64,000 nt of DNA from Aselliscus stoliczkanus (Eukaryota; Chordata; Mammalia; Chiroptera; Hipposideridae). The notes under the pieces were generated by a model. It had not been told where the DNA came from and searched no databases. It saw only the letters and a list, made by a program, of their open reading frames with translations. The position numbers and the translations under genes are program-made. Shown one piece after another: positions 12,804 to 23,199 of the stretch. The DNA is taken from the NCBI GenBank assembly GCA_033961575.1, contig CM066733.1, forward strand, positions 64,540,921 to 64,604,920. Direction: 5' to 3'. Every line of letters starts with the position of its first letter. Position 1 is the stretch's first letter.

Positions 12804-13416
12804 GCAGTGCTTCTCAGTATGGGCAGTGGAATAGCTGCGTGGGCAATGCAAATTCCTGGACCCCCATCCCAGAACCGTGAAACCTCTGCCAGCCACTGTG
12901 GGGGTGTACCCAGTTTTGTGCTGGAGCCAACTCCCACCCACACTGGAGAACAGACTGTTAAATTTCCAGGAATTCTACAAGCTCATGGGTAAACACAACC
13001 ATTACTAAACATTAAATTATATAAACTTGGAAGTAAATAAGTTATAATTAAAATGAAAATAATAAATATTCAACATTCAATGCTGTCTAATAAAACAGCT
13101 ACATTTTACCGTTTTCTATGCTCTTGGGGTTATTTGCATCCAGTGTGGACGTATGGTAGAGAAGCTATTACGATGGCATGCTCCGGTGCATCTCCTGCTG
13201 ACTCCACATTTAAAGACGCTGTATGAGTAGCTTCAAACTAGCTGCAGTGAGGGCATTTATACCATGGAAATCAGCAACTGCTATAAATCAGGGTCTTTTT
13301 TCCAAGGAGCCAGTTGTTAAACATTTCCCAGCACATCACCGGATGGGACCCAATAATCTTCATCTGAACAAGCTTCCCAGGGGATTGTGATGCAGCTAGA
13401 GTGTGAGAACCACTGT
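12804..13416. repeat. MER5A-like hAT relics (split or two copies)
   Basis: 12804-12870 has a left-end pattern (cagtgcttctcag, then aatgcaaattcctggacccc). 13336-13416 has a right-end pattern ending tgtgagaaccactg. About 460 bp separate them, so this is either one element split by other sequence or two fragments. Confidence 0.5.
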
Positions 13417-13419
13417 TCA

Positions 13420-14110
13420 GGGGCCCTTTCCTGCCTATCTCCCATCACCTACCACCTTCCTCCCTCCATTAACAGTCTAACTTCATCCTCCATACACACA
13501 GTGCCTGAGCTTGGACCTTCATTCACTTCAAATCCACCACAGCTTCACACAAACCTAATTTTACCCAACGAAAGTATGTTTTCTATAGGAAACATACATT
13601 TCCTTGGGATGCAAGGTAAATCCCTGTTTTATTTGATAATTATGTCCAAGATTCTATAAACAGACATTTTTGTAAGTAGTTTATTTATAGTCTAATCTCA
13701 TTTTAGTATTTATTTCTATTTTAATAACATAACAAAATTACAAAATGATTTTTTTTTTTTTTTTTTTTTTTAAATAACATCTTACTGAAAAGCCTGTCAT
13801 CCAGTCTCCATTTAGAAGTTTGCTGCTGAATAAGAAAAACCAGCAGATGGCAGCAGGGGCTCTTGGAGAAAAAGCTTAATGTGCTCAAAACATTTTGGCT
13901 AAGAAAGAACACACACTGTTACTGCATAATCAACACAATTCTAAATAGTTTGCTCGTTTCTCACATTCTTTGTGTCAGCAAACTTACCTTAAAAATGCAG
14001 GATAGACTATGTTCTATGGTTTCATAAGAACAATAATAACCAAAAATGGTCATTTATCCTTTTACAAATTGGTCCATGAGCAGTATATCTGGCTACTCAG
14101 TATTTTCAGA
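13420..14110. other. Intronic stretch without recognised gene
   Basis: Includes a T-run of more than 20 nt at about 13749-13771. No exon seen. Confidence 0.5.
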
Positions 14111-14130
14111 TTTAAAAATTTCAAATTCTT

Positions 14131-14577
14131 GGGCCAGCCAAGTGGCACATTGGTTAAGAGCTGGCTTGGGACACCAGTGGCCACGGTTTGGATCCCACAT
14201 ATGAGGGCCAGTGACACTGGCCTCTACAGCTAAGATGCTGAACAACTCTACCTGGCGCTGGGCTGCTGTGAGTCTACCAGCAGTGGTGTAGCTGCAGCCC
14301 CTGCTGCAGTAGGCTGCCGTAGGCAGTGAGTGGCCGGCAGCCAGCATAAGCAGCCAGCAGCCGGTGTGAGCTGTCAAGAGCCACTGTGAGTGGCCATTCA
14401 GAGGCCGGCGACCAATCTGCCTCGCCCGAGAAAAGCACAATGATGATACCAACATGGGCCAGTGAAGCAACATCCTCCACAACTAGACAAAAGGACAGCA
14501 ACTTGTCTGTTGCCCTTCCCAGGTTCCCCAATGCTGTTCCCTGACCCCAATTCCCCAATTTAAAAAAAAATCTAAAA
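14131..14577 (+). mobile_element. Long tRNA-derived SINE (Rhin-1-like)
   Basis: The head gggccagccaagtggcacat is followed by about 350 bp of GC-rich tail ('cctctacagctaagatgctg', 'ggacagcaacttgtctgttg') and a CCCCAATTTAAAAAA end. A perfect 17-bp target-site duplication AAAAATTTCAAATTCTT lies at 14114-14130 and 14578-14594. ORFs on both strands are repeat shadows. Confidence 0.92.
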
Positions 14578-14599
14578 AAAAATTTCAAATTCTTATATT

Positions 14600-15050
14600 C
14601 ATATTTAAATTACTTCATTAATATTGTTAAAAAAAATTTTAGTTGCTGCTTCTACAACCAGTTTTCTTGTAATCTCAGGAGGTACAATATACAAATAAAG
14701 AGTACAGATTATAAGCCACAGAAGCCCTGCATTTTTAAACAAACATGAAAGACGAGGGTGTTTAAATAGATTCTCAGGCCTATGGTATCACTGAGAACTA
14801 TGCAAGGCAATTAAATTGTCTGCTATTAGAATGGTACAAACACACCACTGTGTACATGGGGTCTTTGGTTGCATAATTCAGGAAAGCTGTCTACACAGAG
14901 TCGTTCTGCATCTACATAGCACCGAATGTTAAGAATCCATTAGGGACCTCAGGTTCCAGAATGTTCCCCAATCAGAGCATGAAGAGGTGATTGACAGCTG
15001 GGCAGCACGTGGAGAAACGGTATCGGCTCTGAAATATGGGGTAAACTATC
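14600..15050. other. Intronic stretch without recognised gene
   Basis: No repeat or exon recognised with confidence. Confidence 0.5.
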
Positions 15051-15054
15051 TTAT

Positions 15055-16050
15055 TGATCACTCAATTTCAGTGTCGTCTGATCAAATAATTTCTACTGGG
15101 CACATAAAGATGTGCAGACACTAGAGAGCAGGGGTCGGCAAACTGGGGCTCGCGAGCCACATGCGGCTCTTTGGGTACGTTCCGTCTCAAAAATTTGCTG
15201 ACCCCTGGAAAAGGCAATTCTGTCCCTCACAACAATTTAAAAATTATTCAAGAGCCATAAATGTATTTTTATATAATCACCATTATGTGAATAATATCCT
15301 TTAAACATTTATAAATGAAACTATGATAGTTTTATTTTCATTTTCAATTTTACTTAAGAGCCTGCGGCTCAAGAGCTGAAGTTTGCTGATTCTGTCTCAA
15401 AAGTTTGCTGACCCCTGCTAGGGAGGAACAAAGATGTACACATAATACAATCCTTGTTGGACATCATTTACGAAGCAGCGCTGTATTAGGCACTAAGGAT
15501 GCTGAAATGAACACAGTGTCATCTGTTTTCCAGGAGCTCACAGACTACTGGATTATGAATTTAAGAGGTATTTGCAAAAGTATAGTATTTCTTTCACAAG
15601 ATTGTCTTGATAATTAAACGTGATGACAAAGAAAAGCACTTCACAAACTATCTAAGCATTGAACAAATGTCAGTTTGCCACTCTTTTTGAACTGCGTGAG
15701 TGACAAAAATCAAACTGGTGTTCATAACAGATTTGTATGGCAATAATTTAAAAGACAGATTAAATAGGGAAAGCAACCTTAGGCATATTGACCAGTGAGA
15801 AGACCATTGCAATAACACAAGGAGGAAGTGACAGAGTATGTACTGACTGGGCAGTGGGAACGAGTGAACAAAAAGAAGAAGGAAGAATGCAGATGACTTT
15901 GTGTCAGACCCTAGGCAATAGAGAGAAAAGATACAAAAGTGCCTAAAGTGTATTTCCTTGATGACTGGGGGAATAATAAAATAGGAAAGTCAAGCAGGTG
16001 ATATAGTTTAGAAAGGAAGATGGGGAATTTGACTTCTTGAGTTTGAGGTC
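15055..16050 (-). repeat. Antisense L2 relic split by a hAT element
   Basis: L2 antisense phrases occur before (15061-15128) and after (from 15418) the hAT insertion, for example 'taggcactaaggatgctgaa' and 'tccaggagctcacagactac'. The later part (15660-16050) is weaker. Confidence 0.55.
15129..15417. mobile_element. Non-autonomous hAT element with 8-bp TSD
   Basis: It begins CAGGGGTCGGCAAACT and ends AAGTTTGCTGACCCCTG, terminal inverted repeats of about 16 bp. The flanks CTAGAGAG (15121-15128) and CTAGGGAG (15418-15425) form an 8-bp hAT-type duplication with one mismatch. The head contains 'gcgagccacatgcggctctt'. A second copy of the terminal motif (tttgctgacccctgg) occurs inside, near 15194-15209. 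No transposase. Confidence 0.85.
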
Positions 16051-16084
16051 ACAGCAAACGGCAGAGCAAACACAACAGAAGGTA

Positions 16085-16425
16085 ATTTGGAGATGTCACA
16101 GCTCACAAACTCCTACGCAACCCTCAAGACCCACCTCCTATATCCTCTAGTCTGGGAAGCCATTCTTTGCTAGCCCTCAGATTTAGTTACTTCTTCATGT
16201 TCCAAAAGCAGTTCGTTTGTGTTTTTACTCTTAGCACTTGTCATATTGAGTTAGATAATAATCTTAGCACTTGTCACACTGGGTTGGCTTTATCAGATAG
16301 GCTTCAATTAGACTCCATTGGACTAGGTGGAAGGCAGAGAAAGCCACCCCTCTTTATACCTTTATATCGTTAGCACTAGTACTATACACCATTCAAGGTG
16401 CTCTGTCAATGTCTAGTGAATGATG
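16085..16425 (+). repeat. L2 3' end with an internal short duplication
   Basis: Sense L2 phrases ('caagacccacctcctatatc', 'gaagccattctttgctagcc') run to an end near 'ctagtgaatgatgaaag'. A segment starting tcttagcacttgtca is tandemly repeated at 16229-16285. Confidence 0.65.
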
Positions 16426-16429
16426 AAAG

Positions 16430-17335
16430 TGTTTAGCTGATGAAAAAACTATCTAAATATCAAAATACAGGTTTTGGAAGCCATCTGCTTAAAGGGAGTG
16501 TGAAGCTGTCAGTGGATACAATTTCCAAGGAAGAGTATTTGGAAAGCAAAGGATAGAACACATATAGGGAGTCAAAAAGAAAGCAAAGTTAGTACAAGGA
16601 AAAGAAAATGAGCCAAAGCCTCGGGGAAAAAGGATGTAGTCACTCACCAAAGAGGACATACTCCAGCAAAGGTTTAAAATGCTACTTACTGGCATGTAAG
16701 GGAATGGAGGTAAAGAATGAACCACTGAACTTCAAAAGCTACGTTCATCTGAGAAAATTCAGATTTACCTGCACCAAGAACAAAAATAAGAGCAATGAGT
16801 AAACGCACTTACTTGAGTGGAGAAGCCAAGGATTTGGGAACAATCTATTCTTGTTATTTATATGTTGTACAAAGAGTGCACAAAACGAAGAGCAGGCTGG
16901 GGGCATGTCTCAAGGCAAAGGAGTTGAAAATATTAAAAGGATTAAGAAGCTAATTTTAACACATGATGAATAACAGGAACGTTAGCACAGTAGTACTGAT
17001 GAGCTACTGATGAGGAGGTGAAGAGGCTAAACGAAGCTCTCAAGGGCATTTGTTCCCAGGGAATGATGACTGCGTCAAGATGAACAACGGCTTGTTAACT
17101 TTGGGTTAAGTGTGCACTGCTTTAGGAGCATACGCACTTACCTCGGGCTGTCCTTCCATGGCTGCCTGCCAGGGGGTGCGTAGAACATCGGTCCTGCAGA
17201 TCTCCAGATGTTTCAGTTGGGATATCTAGTGCCTTGCTGAAGGGGTGGGTCTAAGCATTAGGGCTAAACCCCCTGGACTCCTAATTTCATTCTAGGAAGT
17301 ACTAGTGTTTCTGGATAGTCTAAGTGAATTCCCAG
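16430..17335. other. Intronic stretch without recognised gene
   Basis: No exon or confident repeat seen. Confidence 0.5.
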
Positions 17336-17339
17336 AATC

Positions 17340-17515
17340 AGCCTTGGAAGGGACTTTAACAATAATTTAATTTGCCCTGTTTATTTCCAAATGAGAAGAC
17401 TGGTGTCCCCGGAGGTCAAGTGGCTTCTCTAGGGTCACAGTGTTGGTTATGAAAGACGAAGAGTAAAACCCTGGTTTCCAGACTACCAATCTTACAGTTT
17501 TTATGCTTTACACTT
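17340..17515 (-). repeat. MIR element
   Basis: Antisense MIR core: 'aggtcaagtggcttctctag' then 'ggtcacagtg'. Confidence 0.6.
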
Positions 17516-17894
17516 TTCAGTACTGTGGGGGATGAGGAAAGGAAAAAGCGGAAAAGAGACATGATGAGACGTGACTTCTTTGTCACAGAACTGTCCCAGC
17601 CCGGTCCTCCTTCTTGGGCACTATGGGAACATCGGCTAACGGGAAAGGTGGGTCCTTCCTCTCAGAACTCAGTGCACAGCATTTGCTTTCTTCATACATT
17701 TTCTAATCCACTTGTGTACAAATTGTGGGAGCCCTATTATTTCACTGTTTTTACTATGGTTGAATTCCCCTATTTAAAAATCCTATTTTCTTAAATAGCT
17801 ATGAGTTGTGCCACATTCCTGAGTGATTTTTGAGATTGGAGTGAACGCCTGTTCTCTAATCACTGCAGGTACAATTTGATGATGCAGCATGAAC

Positions 17895-18075
17895 TATGTT
17901 AAGGACTTACTATGGTCCAGACACTTTTCTAAACATTTTATATTCATTAACTCCCTATTCTCCATAATTCATTGAGGTGAGCACTCTTATCTTCTCTATT
18001 TTACAGAGGAGGAAGCTAAGACACAAAACTATGAATAATCCAAGTTTACACAGTAGTAATAAGTAGCAAAAGTGC
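17895..18075 (-). repeat. MIR element
   Basis: 'ggacttactatggtccagac', then 'ctattttacagaggaggaag'. Typical reverse-complement MIR. Confidence 0.75.
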
Positions 18076-18214
18076 CTAAGCCTTGTGCTAACCACTTTGT
18101 GCCCCCATCCTAACAGCCCTGCCTCTGATTCCATTGAAACCTGGATTCATCTCTTTTGCTTCCAATCAATATTTATGAGTCCCAGAAAACCACCAATAAT
18201 AATAATAATAATAA

Positions 18215-18456
18215 AATAACTCACACTTATACAGACATATAATTTACTAAGTGCAATGCACTGTCTGAAGGGCTACACATATCTTATTAGTTCATTTAAT
18301 TGCAAACAATCCAATGAGGTTGATGGGAATATTATCATCACACTCATGTTACCCAGAAAACCAAGGTACAGGAAGCTTAAGCAACTTGCTAAAGGTTACA
18401 CTGCTGCGACCAGCACAGCCAGTCGAATGGTCCGCAGAGGGGAATGATGGAGGATT
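18215..18456 (-). repeat. MIR element, target of the L1 at 18473
   Basis: 'tactaagtgcaatgcactgt' and 'gcttaagcaacttgctaaag' are antisense MIR phrases. An AAT run lies at about 18196-18214. Confidence 0.65.
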
Positions 18457-18472
18457 AAGAAAGACAGACAAA

Positions 18473-18896
18473 AAATAGGTAACTACAGTATTGTCACAGG
18501 GATATGAAAGACAGTTCAGGGAATATAATGTTGTTAAAATTTTGTGGGGTGTCAGAGGGTCACATGTTTTGTTAGGGAGACCACTTCATGGATGGAGTAG
18601 AGGCTTGATCACTGCACTGTATACCTGAAATTGATGTTGTATAATATTGTATGCCAACTGTTATTGAATATATAGACAGTCACGGGATGTGGATTATATG
18701 GTGGAAGGGAGTCAAAGGAATTGTAATAGATAGTATGATATGGAGGGGAGGAGTGGGAGGGAAGAATTGGGGGAGGGGGGTTGTCACTTTGAGGGGTAAA
18801 AAGTATAACTATTGCACTTTGTTGTACACCTGAAGCTAATTAAAAAAAAATATATATATATATATATTAATTAATTAATTAATTTAAAAAAAAATA
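18473..18896 (+). mobile_element. 5'-truncated L1 3' UTR insertion
   Basis: 'ctacagtattgtcacaggga', 'gggagaccacttcatggatg', 'gttgtacacctgaagctaat', then an A/TA/TTAA-rich tail. Target-site duplication AAGAAAGACAGACAAA at 18457-18472 versus AAGAAAAACAGACAAA at 18897-18912 (15/16). Same L1 subfamily as 53563-54120. Confidence 0.85.
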
Positions 18897-18914
18897 AAGA
18901 AAAACAGACAAAGA

Positions 18915-19560
18915 AATACTTGAAAGCGGGGGCTAGGTAGACAGCTGTCTCCTGATGGGAGGACAGTGACCCAGTTTAGCAACTGTGGTTTATTGACATA
19001 GGCTTTGCTAAAGCAGGGGGAGGAGAGGAGAGGCAACGGCCTTGAGCAGGGACTGCTCCATGCATCAGCTGCAGGATATCTGCATCCAATGTATCAAACC
19101 CAGACTGTTCTGTATCCAATGTATCGAATCCACTTCAGTGCACTGGGGTGCTTTTTCTGCACCGAGACCAAGGTCGCTTCCGGATGCTGAAGTGCTGTGC
19201 CAGCCTTGCAAAAGCAACAGCCAGAGGGGCAAGCCTTGCAAACACCCCTCATCTGCAGCTCCTCGAGGGTCTCTTGGTCCCCAATATTACACAGCCAGCT
19301 AGTGGAAGAACCAAGGCTCAACACCCCGCTCCTGTGTCCTCCCTTCTTAACCCCTGTGGTGCTCAGCCTCATAAGCAAAGAGCATAAAACAAGTCAGCAA
19401 GCCGTCTGCCTTTGTCATGGGTGACCTTAATAATGCACCTCCAGAGCGTCTTTTCTGACCCAAACTTGACACTAGATTCTTATTATTCTCTTCCTGAATG
19501 AGTTGACCTCTCTGGACCAAACTTCTCAAATTTGTGATGCCTGTAACACCCCTACTTATC
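18915..19560. other. GC-richer intronic stretch with overlapping chance ORFs
   Basis: Several open frames overlap on both strands between 19000 and 19530, but none resembles a known protein and no splice context is convincing. A 30-bp near-tandem duplication lies at 19079-19138. Confidence 0.4.
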
Positions 19561-19564
19561 TGGC

Positions 19565-19805
19565 CTCAGCCAGGAGCCAGTATAGCAGAGTTGTTCAGGT
19601 GGAGAACAGGCAATGAGGTCAGCAGATCTGCGTGTCAGTTCTTTCCCTGCTAAGGAATACCTGTGTGCTGTGAGGCAAGTAACCTCACTTCTGAAGAAGG
19701 GAGACAGAATGCAGATAACCACAGCACCTCCCACACAGGGCTACTGGGAATGTTAGAGATAATGCACATAAGGTTAACACATAGTAAACAGTGTATAAAT
19801 ATTTC
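19565..19805 (+). repeat. MIR element
   Basis: Sense MIR: 'ctgtgaggcaagtaacctca', then 'ggctactgggaatgttagag' and 'cacatagtaaacagtgtata'. Confidence 0.7.
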
Positions 19806-19824
19806 AATGTCTTGGTTTTAAATC

Positions 19825-19990
19825 CATTCATTCAATAATACTTATTGGGGGCCTCCTGGATACTGTTGCAAGCACTGCAGATGTAGCAATAAACAAAGGA
19901 GCCAGAGCTCTTACCCTCAAGGAGCTTATGTTCCTGTGGGGAGACAGAAAACCTATGAGCCAATGATTATATGATTCATATAAAGTAATG
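19825..19990 (-). repeat. L2 fragment, antisense
   Basis: 'cattcattcaataatactta', then 'aaggagcttatgttcctgtg'. Confidence 0.75.
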
Positions 19991-20111
19991 ATACTGATCA
20001 TGAAAATTAAACTTCTAAGGCCATGTATGTGGTTCCCAGTCTCCAAGTGTCTGGACAGCGGCAGCACTTGCAAGGTCATTCCCTTATCTGTCTGAAGCTG
20101 TCTTTCTCTAG

Positions 20112-20460
20112 AGCAGGGTTGTCAAAGTTTTTTGGTCTCAGGAACCTGCTATGCTCTTATTACTGAGGATCCCAAAGAGCTTTTGTTTGTGTATATCAGT
20201 AGATATTTTCCATATTAACAATTAAAACAGAAAAAAATGCAAAACCTAAGAATGCACAGAGTATGCTGTATTAGTTACCAGAGTAATGGCATCAAAACAT
20301 GTCGTGCAGCTTCTAGAAAGCTCTACCAGGCACCTGTGAGAGAATGAGAGTGAAAGGCAAATATATCTTAGCATGTGGTTGGCCACACAGATACTTTGAA
20401 GTGTCTTGGCGACCACCAGGGAGTTTCAGACTATACTTTGCAAGCTGATGTCCTGGTGAA
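20112..20460. repeat. hAT-type DNA transposon relic
   Basis: 'cagggttgtcaaagtttttt' at the left, 'gaggatcccaaagagctttt' inside, and a right part with 'agactatactttgcaagctg'. This recalls a mammalian hAT-Charlie MER family; the exact family was not assigned. Confidence 0.45.
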
Positions 20461-20469
20461 AATATATTT

Positions 20470-21050
20470 AGACTGGTATCAGCTTAAAATTTAAAAGAAA
20501 AACTTGATTTATTTTTCATCTTTGCTGATGGCTTCTTGCTTATTTTTCTACAATCAGAAGCTGAAAAACTTAAATTACTATTTAAGCTACACGAAGTATG
20601 AATATCTATGATTAGTTTGATTGTACATTTATGTGCCTATTTACTTTTAAAAACCAAGCAAATATCAAAACCTTAATTCTGGATCTTCAGAAACACAGCC
20701 ATCCTCATGAAATAAAATTTACTTCTCTACTAATGATTATATATTAAACATTTCTCAGCAGTTCACTTAGCAATAAATTTAACTCTCAGAGTTGGTTCAA
20801 AAAGAATCTGGTTACTTCTTTAAAGGTGTGTCATAATCCTTTCCAAAGGAATTTTATTGTTACTTAATTGCTATTTTAAATGAATACAATTCTTCAGAGC
20901 CTTTCTTAACATGGTTAAAATGGTTTCATGGTTGCATTTCACTGCATTTGAAAGACTTTGCTAAGTTTTATTTTCAGTATTCCTAGAAAATAATTGTTCC
21001 TAAAGACAACAAGGATGTTTTCAACTGTGATATTTTCATCATTCAGCAGT
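20470..21050. other. AT-rich intronic stretch
   Basis: No gene or confident repeat recognised. Confidence 0.5.
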
Positions 21051-21057
21051 TTTGTGA

Positions 21058-21160
21058 TTTTTTTTTGAGGGCAGTGTCACTGGCCCTCATATGTGGGACC
21101 CGAACCGGGGCCGCTGGCGTTCCAAGCCAGCGCTTAACCACCGCGCCACTCGGCCAGCCC
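21058..21160 (-). mobile_element. Short tRNA-derived SINE, antisense
   Basis: Poly(T), then 'gagggcagtgtcactggccc', 'gggacccgaaccggggccgc' and 'accgcgccactcggccagcc': the reverse complement of the short SINE. The duplication is weak (gcagtttt versus gcagttctt). Confidence 0.88.
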
Positions 21161-21344
21161 TGCAGTTCTTAAAAAGGTCTTATTTTACTACTTCTAATAC
21201 TAAGCACTTTATTATCTATAAGGGGAACTAGTAGGCAATTGAATGGTCTGTAGTTTATGGACAGTCTTGAATAAAAGGAGCAGCTGGCTATGCAAATACG
21301 TAAAAGGTAAATGAATGAGCCCTGAAGCTTAGAATGAAAAGCTA

Positions 21345-21422
21345 TTGGGTAGTCGGGAAAGTCATGATGTATTTTTCTGTGTCTCAATGCAAAAATGCAT
21401 CATGATTTTCCCAATGACCCAA
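21345..21422. mobile_element. 78-bp mariner-type MITE
   Basis: It is almost all terminal inverted repeat. The left end TTGGGTAGTCGGGAAAGTCA pairs with the reverse complement of the right end, TTGGGTCATTGGGAAAATCA. It is flanked by TA on both sides (21343-21344, 21423-21424). Same family as 57099-57179. Confidence 0.8.
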
Positions 21423-21504
21423 TAAAATCCCTCCTCAATACAAAACTCATTTAGAACCCTGGAAGGGTAAAGAGAAACCAATACATCTGTGGGTAGCAGG
21501 GAAG

Positions 21505-21705
21505 GTCTTTTTTATTGAGCACTTACTGGGAACAGGTCATGTTCTAGGCACTTTATGCAAATTACCTATTTGAATCCTCACTCTTAGTTATTCATACATT
21601 CAATTGACAATGAGGAAACCCAAGCTCAGAAATATTATATAACTTGCTCAAGGTCACATAGTTAGTAAATGGTAGAGGTGGGATTTGAACTCATGTAGAC
21701 TTGTA
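21505..21705 (-). repeat. MIR element
   Basis: 'ttattgagcacttactggga', 'cttgctcaaggtcacatagt', 'gtgggatttgaactcatgta'. Confidence 0.85.
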
Positions 21706-21719
21706 AAAAAGCAGACCAT

Positions 21720-21850
21720 TTCTGACCATTTACTAGCTGAGTGACTTTGGGAAAGTTACTTCACTTATCTAAATAGAATGGAAATAACAATGCCCCTCCC
21801 ATGTAGGATCATAGGGAATATTATGGAAGGAAGAATTAATCACTTTATAA
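21720..21850 (+). repeat. MIR element
   Basis: 'tttactagctgagtgacttt' followed by 'gggaaagttacttcacttat'. It lies head to head with the MIR at 21505-21705. Confidence 0.7.
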
Positions 21851-21950
21851 AAGTGGATGAAGGGGGGACTCAGGATGGTTTCCTGAGCCCCTGAAATAAT
21901 TAGAAATATTTTGAATAACATGAATTTAGAAATCTTAAAACTAAGAAATC

Positions 21951-22012
21951 TTATTTATTTATTTATTTATGTATGTATGTATGTATGTATGTATGTATGT
22001 ATTTAATTTATT
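21951..22012. repeat. (TTTA)n/(GTAT)n microsatellite
   Basis: A compound tetranucleotide run of ttta units changing to gtat units. Confidence 0.9.
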
Positions 22013-22019
22013 TTTGCTA

Positions 22020-22140
22020 AACAAAGCCCCTCTAGGTTAGGCAAATTGCTCAAGATAACACTGCTAGCAAGTGGCAGAGCTGATTTATACCCAGGCTGTG
22101 TGTTTCTAAAGGCTGTACCCTACCTGGCTCTACTTTCTTT
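22020..22140 (-). repeat. MIR element fragment
   Basis: 'aaattgctcaagataacact' and 'gcaagtggcagagctgattt'. Confidence 0.6.
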
Positions 22141-22299
22141 AACTGTTTTTTAAAGAAAGGCTGCTTGTTTTTTAAAGGAGGAGAAAATCAAGATTATTTT
22201 TAAGGCATAGAACTGCAGCAATAATGGGTGAAGATATACAATAAGCAGCTACCAATTTAACTTCCCATGCTGAGGAGATTTAAAATAACATTCTAGTTA

Positions 22300-22355
22300 A
22301 CTTAGTAGAGATTTGTACCAAGTCTCTACTTAGTAGAGACTTGTACCAAGTCCAC
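22300..22355. repeat. 28-bp tandem duplication
   Basis: Two adjacent units starting acttagtagaga and containing ttgtaccaagt differ at a few positions. Confidence 0.9.
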
Positions 22356-22431
22356 CTCCTGTTTAGCCACACATCACTTCTCTGGGGCAAGGTGATGCCA
22401 AAAAAAAAAAATGTGATGACTTTTACATCTG

Positions 22432-22433
<2 letters not shown>

Positions 22434-22480
<47 letters not shown>
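22434..22480. repeat. (CA)n microsatellite
   Basis: Perfect AC/CA run. The TH-rich or CV-rich peptides read from it are artefacts. Confidence 0.97.
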
Positions 22481-22483
<3 letters not shown>

Positions 22484-22714
22484 GGTGCCAAAAAATATAT
22501 ATACACATTTTAAGAAAGGAAAAAACGGATTTAATTGTAATGCTCAATATATACTGATAGCAAAAGATGAATACAAGTCATGTTTGACTTCTGCAGTTAC
22601 AAGAGGTGCTCAAAGTGGGTACCATCAGCTTCCAGACACTTCCGATTATGGCTAACTACCACTTGAGCATAGATAACATCTCTTAAAATGTGCATACATT
22701 TTTTTGGGCAACTC
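22484..22714. mobile_element. Non-autonomous TIR element, probably mariner/Tc1-derived
   Basis: The left end (ggtgccaaaaaatatatata, then cacattttaag) and the reverse complement of the right end (gttgcccaaaaaaatgtatg, then cacattttaag) form about 30-bp imperfect inverted repeats. The interior has 'agaggtgctcaaagtgggta'. It is bordered by a CA microsatellite on the left and a TA microsatellite on the right. The superfamily call is from memory of bat mariner elements. Confidence 0.6.
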
Positions 22715-22716
22715 CA

Positions 22717-22717
<1 letters not shown>

Positions 22718-22766
<49 letters not shown>
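22718..22766. repeat. (TA)n microsatellite
   Basis: Perfect TA run of about 49 bp, directly after the TIR element. Confidence 0.95.
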
Positions 22767-22771
<5 letters not shown>

Positions 22772-22984
22772 CTTGATTAATGTTTAAGCATGATTTGAAG
22801 ACTGACTAAATCAACTCTGTAAACTAAAATCTCCAGAAAATTAAGTAAATAATCACAAAAAATTACATAGTTAATTCCTTTTTTTTAAAAGTACATTGTC
22901 ATCTATCATGATGTCCATTTGGCATTTCCTAAAAACTGCTATTTGTTCCTCTCAGTGGCCCATCTTACTAATGATGTACATGAG

Positions 22985-23195
22985 ATTTAGTGCCAGATTC
23001 TCTAGGTTCACATCCCTACTTGACCTCGGACTAGTTACTGATCCTATGCCTTAATTCCTCATTGGTAAGTGAGCATAAACAGTAATGTCGTCTGCACTGC
23101 ATTGTTATCAAAGATAAATTACTTGATATATGTAAAATAATTTAAATAGTACAAGGCACAGAATAAGAGCTCAATAAGCACTAGCAATTATTATT
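22985..23195 (+). repeat. MIR element
   Basis: Sense MIR: 'tctaggttcacatccctact' ... 'gcacagaataagagctcaat'. Confidence 0.7.
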
Positions 23196-23199
23196 CATT

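Noticed and set aside
22280..22655. ORFs with CVCV and HTHT tracts
   Set aside because: Translation of a CA microsatellite on both strands.
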